Below, piece after piece: positions 54,979-64,000 of a DNA stretch of 64,000 nucleotides. Position numbers and translations under genes: made by a program. Positions within the stretch are counted from its first letter, which is position 1, and each line of letters opens with the position of its first letter. The DNA comes from Cryptomeria japonica. Taxonomy: Eukaryota > Streptophyta > Pinopsida > Cupressales > Cupressaceae. The stretch is taken from the NCBI RefSeq assembly GCF_030272615.1, contig NW_026728915.1:422471-486470 (forward strand), in the 5' to 3' direction. The notes beneath the pieces are model-generated. The model saw only the letters and a list, made by a program, of their open reading frames with translations. It ran no database searches and was not told where the DNA came from.

Positions 54979-57219
54979 GAATAAAATTCCATTTGGACTG
55001 ACCAATACAGGGGCAACATTTCAACATGCAATGGACATGATATTTAAAGGCCTGATTAACAAGTTTGTTTTGGTTTAACTAGATGATGTAACTATTTTTT
55101 TCAAAAAGGCTAACGGACATCTTAACCATCTCAGATAGGTATTTGAGAGATGCAGGGAATACAAAATTTCATTGAATCCTAAGAAGAGCATATTTGTTGT
55201 TCATGAAGGCAAATTGCTGGGATATATTATTTCAAAGCATGGGTTTTCAATAGACCATGAGAGGATCATAGCTATACTTGCATTACCATTCCCAACACAT
55301 AAAAAGGGACTCCAGAGTTTCATAGTTAGGATTAACTTTATCAGAAAGTTTATTCCTAATATTGCAACATCGATGCAGCCACTCACATCCATGCTTAAGA
55401 AAAATATTCCTTTTCAGTGGACTAAGGAAGGTAAGAACAGTGTTGAAGAAATTAAAGAGGTAATTGCGGCAACCCCTACTCTCATTAATCCTAATTTTAA
55501 GAAATATTTTTTTCTATATGCTTTTGGGAGTAAGGATACTATTTCTGCAATGTTATGTCAGCAAAATGACGAAGTCTTAACACAACCAATTGCTTTCATT
55601 AGTCACATTTTACATGATTACGAGACTAGGTACTCATTTGTAGAAAAGCATGTGCTAGCTGTAATAAGAAGCCTTATGAAATGTGGGTACATTCTCTCTA
55701 ACAATAAGATTCAACTCATGGTTGCTCATCCTACAATGAAGGAGTTTTTTCTCAACAAGGACATAAATGACAAAAGGGCAAGTTGGATACTATTGAATAT
55801 GACCAAGGCAATGGAATATGACAACTCAATCAACATAACCAAGCTAGTTAGAGGCAAGGGTTTATGTGAGTAGCTTGCTGGAAATCCAGAAAACAACAAA
55901 GAGCAAGAGAAACAAGTTGAAATAGTGTTAAATAATGAAGAACAACCTATTGCCCCAGTTGTACCAGCCACTTGGAATTAGCAAATTGCCCATTATTTAC
56001 AAATTGGTGACTGTTCGGAAGGTTTGGACAGGTCTAAACAAAGGTATTTCAGGATACAAGCCATTCATTATGCTTTAATAGATGGTATTTTGTTCAAAAA
56101 TGACTATAATAATATTCTATTAAGATGCATTGAACCAGATCAAAATGAAAGAGTTTTGAAAGAATTTCATGAAGAACCTATAGGAGGTCACTTTAAAGAA
56201 AGAACAACAGTGCTGAAAATTTTGAGAGCTAGCTATTATTGGCCCGAATTATTTAAGGATGCTCACTCGTGGGAGAAGAAGTGTGAAAAATATTCATTAT
56301 TTGCAGGCAAACAAAGGCTTGTAGCCTTGCCTTTGCAACAAATTGAAGTTGAGCAGCACTTTGCAAAGTGGGGGATTAACTTTATGGGACCTATTAATCC
56401 ACCTTCTAGTGCAAGTCATAAGTGGATTCTTACAGTAACCGATTATTTGACAAAATGGATAGAAGAGGTTCCATTGAAAGAAGCTAATGAAACTTATGTC
56501 TTAAACTTCTATCAAGACTTGATGTCTAGGTTTGGTACCCTAGAATCAATCATTTCTTATAATGCTTTATCTTTCATTGGTCTTAGAGTTTTAGATTGGT
56601 TAGTTAAGCATAATATTTATTTGAATACTTCATCCAATTATTACCCTCAAGGTAATGGACAAGCTGAATCAACTAATAAAAACTTGATCAACATAATTGA
56701 GAAGACCATTGTTGAGAATCACAGAACCTAGCATTAAAAGATCAAGTTAGCCCTTTGGGCTGATAGGATTACACAAAAGAGATCAATAGGTCACTCTCCT
56801 TATGTTTTGACTTATGGAAAAGAAGCCAAGTTACCTATTTCAGCTGAATTTCCAACTTTAAATTATGTAAAAGAGATAGAGTTACTTGAAGAGCAATTGA
56901 TGCAGATTAGGCTTGCTCATCTTACGAGTTAGAAGAAACTCACAAGGAAGAATACAAAAAATTAGAAATTCATCATGCTCAGATGAAGAGAACCTTTGAT
57001 AGAAAATTTGTACCATGCATATTTAATCAAGGTGATCTTGTTTTCAAGTGGGATGAGTTAAAGAATAGACTTGGTAGGCATACCAAATTTGATGCCATGC
57101 AAGATGGCTTGTATGTTATCATAGAATGCAAATAAAATAATACATTCCAACTTGCTAAATTGGAGGGAGAGGTGTTGTCAATCCCTGTTAATGGGATTCA
57201 CCTCAAACTATGCTATTGA
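54979..57219 (+). pseudogene. Ty3/gypsy pol remnant: RT C-terminal half, RNase H, integrase
   Basis: Begins inside reverse transcriptase at IPFGLTNTGATFQHAMDMIF, then FVLV-stop-LDDVTIF (YLDD with the Tyr codon replaced by TAG at 55078). 55172-55873 is an open 233-codon stretch covering GKLLGYIISKHG, FQWTKEG and RNase H (PIAFISHILHDYETRYSFVE). 56024-56731 is open over the integrase: ERTTVLKILRASYYWPELF, HKWILTVTDYLTKWIEEVPL (first Asp present), SIISYNALSFIG (second catalytic Asp, usual SDN, is Tyr), YYPQGNGQAESTNKNLINII (Glu present). The frame ends near PVNGIHLKLCY-stop (57217), the usual pol terminus of this lineage. No gag, protease or 5' LTR. Confidence 0.88.
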
Positions 57220-57664
57220 GAACTAATAATTTGCATATGTACATAGTAGAATAGTTGTCATTTTATTTTCAGCAGTTTTCTAGGCCCAACTATAAGCTAA
57301 GCTATAGTAGTCTGATTTGAATAAGTGTTGTTCAGCATTCTGCAGTTTTCAGTTCTCCAGTTTTGAGTTTTTTTTTTTCAGTTTTCAGCAAGTTTTCATC
57401 TCAATAAGTGCTTCCAGCACATTGTTGTTTTCAGTTTTTTGATTCAGTTCATTTCTGCTTCAGTTTTCCATAAGTGCAGATTGCACAATGTACAGGCTCG
57501 GCCGTAGGCAAAGCCTTTGTAGTTTCATTTTCCGTTTGTTTTATTGTGCTAAGATGTAGTTTTAGATTTTGAAGAGGACAAATTTGACTCAATGCCCAAT
57601 GGATATGCTAGGCTACTAGATACTAATATTTAGAAGGCAAAAACCCCTGAGAGGTTGCCAAAAA
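57220..57664 (+). other. Gypsy 3' untranslated region
   Basis: Between pol end and the LTR-like start. T-rich with repeats of cagttttcag. No gene. Confidence 0.55.
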
Positions 57665-60551
57665 TGTTCCCAAAATTTTATCACACCTAAAATTTTTGTG
57701 ACCTATTATAGGCCTTATGAATTGCAAATAAAAAGGTACACATTTTTTTTCCAATAGTTTTCTATCTTTATTAAATAAACATGTATTTCATACAAGCATA
57801 TTATTTCCCAATATGCAATGTTTTGAATCAAGAAAGATATATATAAATAAAACATCTCCATGTAAAACATCTTTATTTATAAAGAAAAAATTGTTTACAA
57901 GATCCCATACAAGCCATGGGAATAGTTGAGAGTGGATCACACTAATCCTAGGAATGCAAACACAAAAGAAAGAGAAGAATGTATGGAGAAAGGAAAGAAA
58001 GAACCCATCATTGCTTGGATAGGTTGAAGAGTTCTGAAAAAGAGTCTTCTGATCAACTTCGTTGATTAAAGAACCTCATTGTCCATCCATGATATGACCT
58101 GAAACAAAAAGAGAAATGGTTTTGTTACAACTCTGGGTTATCCCTTTCATTCCTACATACACAATGATACTCCTAGTGTGCCTACATTGCTATATGAGAT
58201 TCAGATCAGATCAATACATAAAAGATGCTATGAGATATCAGAAAGAACCATGTTTTTTTATTTAGCTTGTTTGTTTCATTTGGGGATATAGGTTTTCATT
58301 TCATATCTATCATGTTTATGGGTTAAAATGGGCTCTCGAAGGGGTTGATCTCAACATACTTGTCAATACTCACAGGGTTACACTTATCAGCTATCAAATA
58401 TAAAATATAAATATACTCATGGTCCTATGAACTACTACTCAATGATAAGCATAAACCACCAAATAGCAATACATACAACAATGAATAGAATTAAATTAAA
58501 TGGTAGACAAATGAATAAATCCATCAAACGATCATGATGGTAAATAATAAATGAGACTCCTCCAAGAATCACAAGACATCTGTGAAAGTCACTGTACTCG
58601 GTGAGATTGATAAAGCAATTTACAAGAGGATCAAGTAATATCTTTATGGAATTCATTGTCGGACAACAGTATGGAGTAGTCAAGTGTGTAATATGTTTGG
58701 AACAATCATTTATGAGCATTTCATGTGAAAGCCTATTCATACAAAAGTGTAGTCTACAAGGTTTCTATATCAGTCAAAGCTCACACGAATATAAAAAATA
58801 CATAGAGACCTCATTTTATCATAGTAATAAATAGGTCAAAGAAGTGATATTGTAGTTAGAAAATAGTGAATGTTATTGAAAACATAGTCATAGTCAAAAT
58901 AGTAAAAACAGTCCTATAACCACAAGTGTATCAAAGGCATGGACTATCATCAAATGCATTGAGTAAAAAAACACATTCTCAGGTAGAAAATAGTGATATA
59001 CAATTGCATATTAAAGGAAAAGATTTTATTGCAACTTTAGGCCATCTAAGAATATTGTGGATATCATCTACATCTAAGAATGACAGGTATGGAAAATAAG
59101 TGATAATGATGATATTTGAAAAAAATAGCTTAAATAAGAAAATATATCTCAAACACTAGGAGTTTGGAAAGGGAAAATGAGAAGTCATAGAGATTGATTG
59201 CAGAGTAAAATCTTAATACACCCTTGGCAACACTTCATTGTACAATCGCAATGAATACACTATGGTATGACTACTTCAATCATGAGGCAAATCTAAATGA
59301 CAATGTATATTATTACAAAGAAGGTGTAAATGGTTATTCATCAATATCAATGAATAGATTCGGTTATCACATGATAAAAACCATTATAGAAGACATCAAA
59401 GCTTCCATGGATGCAATCACTGAATATAATGATATGACATGGTGTCAGTAACCTTGAAATAAGCCATCACATAGATCATTTTAGTGGCAAGTCAGGATAT
59501 TAGGACAGATATCACCATATTTTAGGACAAAGGATACATAAAGTAAATTGAAAAAATAGTCATCAAAGACTTTGGAGAAAAAGATTTGATAACAAAGCAA
59601 TTGTTGTTTTAGAGGATAGTAATGTTATCGATAGTCAGTAAGGAGTGTCAACAGTCTTGAGGTATATAATGTATAACAATGATAAAGTAATAATTATTGT
59701 TGCACAACAAGACTATTAAAATAGTAAGAATACAGTCCATAGATGTAAGACAGTCATGTTCTCATCTAGAGTCAAGATGATTTGAATCAAATATCTTGAT
59801 AGTATAAAATCACAGTTAACAATGAATAGAGCACCTGTATTCTTTGTGTTAAATCATTAAGAGCACTAGTTGCAAGATACAGTGATTTTATACCAAAGTA
59901 GTCATTATCATAGACATCACAATGCCATGATCAACAATGCAATTTATGTAGTTATGACAAGATATCAAAAGGACAAGCTTCGATCATGAGTGCTGATATT
60001 CATGTTTTTGTTGCAGAATAATCAAAGCATTCCCAATTAAGGCAGACATGTATTAATGAATGAGATAGTTATTACAAAAGAATCAGTATGCACAATGAAA
60101 TTATAATAGTCTCAGAAAAGGACAGTGCTAATAAAAGACAAGATCAACTTTAACAAAGATAATAGATATCATTGTCAATATAATTATAATGATGAATCAA
60201 TAGTGGACAATCATTTTAAGAGATTTATCACAATATTAGTAACATACATTCACATAAAATAGATAGTGCCCATATTTCCAAATGTAGCCATAGAGATGAA
60301 GATTATTAGTGGGCACACAAGATACAACAAACAAATCATGCCAAGAATCAGTATGGATCGCTTTCTATACATATTCATAGAGATAATTTAGAGAACGACA
60401 AAAGGCTATTACATTAAGATGATCATAGTCCTAATGAGTAGTTAGTCTTTAGTTAATAATAGAATCATGAAAGAATAACAACAATTTGTCTAACATTGAA
60501 CTCTACGTGGTAAGGAGACAACAAACCAGCTCACAATTGGAATGCATGTTT
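57665..60551 (+). mobile_element. Gypsy 3' LTR and unassigned sequence
   Basis: TGTTCCCAAAATTTTATCAC at 57665 starts an LTR related to 8463-9750; shared blocks include the gggttaaaatgggctc segment at 58320. The 3' end of the LTR was not found. From about 58450 on I see no similarity to the first copy and no gene; open frames at 58601-58834 and 59224-59451 have no recognisable motif. Confidence 0.5.
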
Positions 60552-61230
60552 GAGGAAAATATCAATGCTAAAGTGGTTGATTACTGGAAAGATCAAAAGT
60601 GGGTGGACCTTAGTTCTATTGATCTCAAACTCAAGCAAGTAAACTTAGTGATCAACCATGTTATCTTAAATACCAGAAGGGAAGACCACATGGTGTGGAG
60701 AGGGACATCTTCAGGGACTTATTCAGTCTCTTCTATTGTCCTTTTACTGGCTCAATCCCAAGACCCTACTCCTTGCTGGGCTAAGGCTTGGTATCTAGGT
60801 TTGATTCCTAAAATCAATATCTTTTTGTGGATCCTTTTGCAAAATAAGATTCTAACTACTAATAATTTGAGAAAGAGGGGCTTTTGTATCCCAAATAGAT
60901 GCTATCTTTGTCTTAATAATGAGGAATCTACAAACCACATCTTTATACATTGTCCCTTTATTATTCCTATTTGCGGAATGTTTTTTTAAATGTGGGAGTT
61001 GAATTGGGTCTTCCCTGAGGAGATTCGGGATTGTTTCAGAAGCTCGCATTTTTCTACCAATAACATCACCATAAGAAATCTTTGGATGTTTTCTTTTTCC
61101 CATATCCTTTGGGGGATATGGAAAGAGAGGAATAATAGAATATTCAGGAATGATATTAACACCTCTGATTTGTCACAATGGGATCAAGAAAATAATGCAA
61201 AGAAGAATAGAAAAGCAATTCTATGATCTC
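60552..61230 (+). pseudogene. LINE zf-RVT fragment, copy 2
   Basis: 60486-60989 stays open and includes MVWRGTSSGTYSVSSIVLLL, WYLGLIPKINIFLWILLQNK and RGFCIPNRCYLCLNNEE, followed by HIFIHCPF. It lacks the stop seen in copy 1 after FLWIL (TTG here, TAG there). The first 20 or so residues, before 60552, are not LINE. Confidence 0.85.
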
Positions 61231-62220
61231 AACAGTGATTTAAGGGATACTAAAGAGAATTTCAGCGCCCGGTTGCGAATCAATGTATTTATCTATTTCA
61301 GACTATTTTTTTCCACAAACCCTAAGTTCAAAATGGCTTCAGCTTCTAGTATTGCTAACCTATTGGTTGTTGAAATTAAGGATAGAGCCAGACCTGTTTT
61401 CAAGGAATGCCCTTTCAAGTTTATTGAAGATGATTTGGAAGGTGCATTCTCTTTGGTAGCCCATGACGTCCTTCACAATGAGGGTATTAGGTCATACATT
61501 CATTGTTATCTTAAGAATCTTGGTAATGCTGACATATTGAACCTGTATAACAAATATTTTGCAGACACTTTAGGGATCCTAAAATCATAGTATAAGGTTC
61601 TTCAACGCAAGGGTTTTTCACAATTCATCCATGTTTTATTATTCAATGAAGTAGAATGGATCCAATATATTCTCATTCGAGTTCATGATATTAACACCTC
61701 TGATTTGTCACAATGGGATCAAGAAAATAATGCAGAGAAGAATAGAAAAGCAATTCTATGATCTCAACAGTGATTTAAGGGATACTAAAGAGAATTTCAG
61801 CGCCCGGTTGCGAATCAATGTATTTATCTATTTCAGACTATTTTTTTCCACAAACCCTAAGTTCAAAATGGCTTCAGCTTCTAGTATTGCTAACCTATTG
61901 GTTGTTGAAATTAAGGATAGAGCCAGACCTGTTTTCAAGGAATGCCCTTTCAAGTTTATTGAAGATGATTTGGAAGGTGCATTCTCTTTGGTAGCCCATG
62001 ACGTCCTTCACAATGAGGGTATTAGGGCATACATTCATTGTTATCTTAAGAATCTTGGTAATGCTGACATATTGAACCTGTATAACAAATATTTTGCAGA
62101 CACTTTAGGGATCCTAAAATCATAGTATAAGGTTCTTCAACGCAAGGGTTTTTCACAATTCATCCATGTTTTATTATTCAATGAAGTAGAATGGATCCAA
62201 TATATTCTCATTCGAGTTCA
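61151..62220 (+). repeat. 535-bp tandem duplication, nearly identical
   Basis: 61151-61685 and 61686-62220 are direct repeats differing at only about two positions that I could find (aaagaag/agagaag near 61200/61735; ggtcatac/gggcatac near 61489/62024). Breakpoints share ATGAT: copy 1 reads aATGATgttaac (32474) and cATGATtagttc (33007). It duplicates the first part of the MASA-type ORF (starts at 61333 and 61868). Confidence 0.95.
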
Positions 62221-63300
62221 TGATTAGTTCATATGGCTTGATAGACATCACAAAATCACCAAATAGGTAATTTGAGCTATGATATGCGTCAATGAAACTG
62301 GTGAAGTAACTGGTCTGAGAATAGTATCAAATAACACAGTGATAGGCATTACTGGTTCCATTTTTTACAACAGAGAGATGACCATAAATGACATTCTAGA
62401 GCATGATTTGAATTTTGCATCAATGGTGGTCGGATACAAAGTTTACCAGTCTAGTAGACACAACTATGTCTCCATAATTGTCATATACTATGCATCTCAG
62501 ATGTTGAATAATGACATGAGGTATGATCTTTGTATAGTCCTTCTAAATGATTTGATTAATAATTTAAAGAAATTAAGCAAGATAAGAAGCACACATTTAA
62601 ATATGGGACTCTTCTTATATGTTTGGCCTTATATTTCTTGAATGAGATACCCGATGTAAAAGGAAATATCCAATGGGCCTATGATAGACAAGTGACAATG
62701 CAAATCAGAGAGAGATTGTGGGGACTATGAGATGACACAATGAGAATATCTACTCTCTGAGGTTATTTCAAATCTTTCCAAGTTGCAATGAAAAACAAAG
62801 AAATAATCCCTAAGGAGATTGTCGAGAGGTATGAGAAAACTATTTGCTTCATGGTTGATAAAGATCAATGTCAAATGGAAGTCGTGGAGCCTAGGACAGT
62901 GCGGATCATGCCCATGCAGTATGAAGTTGACTCTATCACACTTGAGGAATATGCAGAACACCTATTGAAGCAAGCCGGTTGACCCAAAAGAAGGAAGATT
63001 TGGAACACTTAAGGAGAAATAACTTGAATTAAATAAGAAATTCATTGCACCTACTAGAAAAAGGAAAGTTACTAAGATGGTTGAGGAAGTGGCAGTGCAG
63101 ATGGGATTCACCAGGGAGGAGGTGAAGCGGAAAAGAGAAAAACATGCACAGAAAGAGGCCAAAGAGGAAACCAGAATGCCTAAGGTCAATCTAGTCATAA
63201 TCCTAGAAATAACCATAACCCTAAGCCTAACCATAATCTAAACCCTAACCCTAACCCCAGTCATGTGTAAACCATAACCCTAACTAAATGTCATTCATGT
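61333..63300 (+). pseudogene. MASA-type ORF copy 2, with duplicated N-terminus
   Basis: Two starts (61333 and 61868), both reading MASASSIANLLVVEIKDRAR. Downstream of 62220 the frame gives FIWLDRHHKITK, then after TAG 62264 VI, MICVNETGEVTGLR, FASMVVGYKVYQSSRHNYVS (62415), RYDLCIVLLNDLINNLKKLS (62521), IQWAYDR, RYEKTICFMVDKDQCQMEVV and YAEHLLKQ. Copy 1 has CAG (33051) where this copy has TAG (62264), so the ancestral codon was Gln. The tail ends in the Asn/Pro repeat and a possible broken zinc knuckle CHSCRGSG.. at 63292. Function unknown. Confidence 0.7.
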
Positions 63301-64000
63301 AGAGGGAGTGGGACATAACATGTGCCTTTCCTCGCTTGATGTCTTTCGTGGTCTTATGGTTGCGCTCATGATATTTGTTGATGATGTTGGTGGGATTGTG
63401 CCTAATATTAGTTACTCTCCTTAGAATGTTGTTACATTGACTTTGTGATACCATTTTTTCTCTTCATTATAAGAAAGTATGTAATGAGCTCTACTCCATT
63501 TCCCACATCAAGACAAATTTGGAATAAGGATGAATTTACGAGGACTTGAGGTCGGTGACTGTTGAGCTCACTAATTTACATGAGAACTGCGGCCTCATAT
63601 TATATGTAGTCATCAAAGGTGTTGAGAATTATTTATCCCTTTACATAGAAAGAATTTTTTGAGTTGAGATGTCTCCTCTGTAGAAACAGTATTATAAACA
63701 AATTTTGGAGTGGCTTGTAATTTTCCTTGATTGCATACTATGATGTAGGAGTTCATTCTTGTACAAACATGTAGATTTGCATTTTACTAAAGCTTCAAAT
63801 GCGCAAGCAAGTGTGATAGAGGGGTCTATGTTTACCTAGGATTTACATTTGAAGATATATCTTAGTGTTGCAGGACACTATGATCTATCTATCATTTAAT
63901 GTGATTTGAAATAATTGAATGTCTTCCTTGAGGCATGCTACTTAGGATAATTTAATTATGGAAGAAATTCAATTATTTAATTAGAATAATTTAGAGAAAG

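Larger units (their letters stand above)
60552..64000 (+). mobile_element. Second copy of the LINE-end plus MASA-type unit
   Basis: From about 60552 the sequence follows 31885-33309 and then 41215-42720 with the 7.9-kb LTR element absent. It begins inside the LINE ORF2 (5'-truncated), passes zf-RVT (60580-61230), and continues through the MASA-type ORF into the AT-rich palindromic block; it runs off the window. The 45-bp tandem duplication of copy 1 is single here. The copy therefore left copy 1's lineage before both the LTR insertion and that duplication. Confidence 0.88.

Noticed and set aside
59224-59451. 75-codon open frame
   Set aside because: No motif, no homology to other parts of the window, and no start or splice context of note.

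Overview
The window is nuclear DNA from a seed plant with a very large, repeat-filled genome, most likely a conifer. This is inferred from a single host gene in 64 kb, a 3.77-kb intron in that gene, layers of nested LTR retrotransposons and LINEs, and AT-rich LTR types with palindromic TTAATTAAATAA blocks. I saw no rRNA, tRNA, organellar or bacterial genes.

Layout. 1-2012 is the 3' end of an LTR retrotransposon: a tandem hairpin array, a second short-period array, a polypurine tract (PPT) and a 3' LTR. 2945-7730 (minus) is a decayed LINE with a further ORF region downstream of its RNase H. 8221-9750 holds a LINE tail and an LTR fragment. 10095-27220 is a head-to-tail array LTR-internal-LTR-internal-LTR of one Ty3/gypsy element with about 3.0-kb LTRs; a CACTA DNA transposon (13092-16373) sits in the first internal region. 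27221-32580 is a plus-strand LINE with ORF1, endonuclease, reverse transcriptase and zf-RVT. It runs into an unknown ORF here called the MASA-type ORF (32655-41820), which is interrupted by a complete 7.9-kb LTR element (33310-41209). That element has no pol but carries a zinc-knuckle gag-like ORF and a 1,118-codon ORF-B homologous to the MASA-type ORF.

The only host gene is an SKP1-like (SCF ubiquitin ligase adaptor) gene at 44176-48422: two exons, a TATA box, and one in-frame TAG in exon 1. Its intron has swallowed an antisense LINE 3' half. 49381-50131 (minus) is a copia gag followed directly by a PPT and LTR. 51927-54978 is a decayed Ty1/copia pol that joins a decayed Ty3/gypsy pol (54979-57219) in mid reverse transcriptase. 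60552-64000 is a second copy of the LINE-end plus MASA-type unit; it lacks the 7.9-kb insertion and carries a young 535-bp tandem duplication.

Most interesting signals: (1) the hairpin array at 16-350, where a nearly constant 15-nt loop is flanked by arms that change sequence but keep pairing, with every imperfect pair inside the stems being G.U on the plus strand; (2) ORF-B, with no frameshift in 3.35 kb but 16 in-frame stops, 11 of them TAG, a pattern expected from decay of CAG (CHG methylation context) codons; (3) a poorly described ORF family present in the pol-less LTR element and in the locus it invaded; (4) LINE 3' ends followed on the same strand by an extra ORF at three places. All coding calls are read by eye from translations; no database search was possible.
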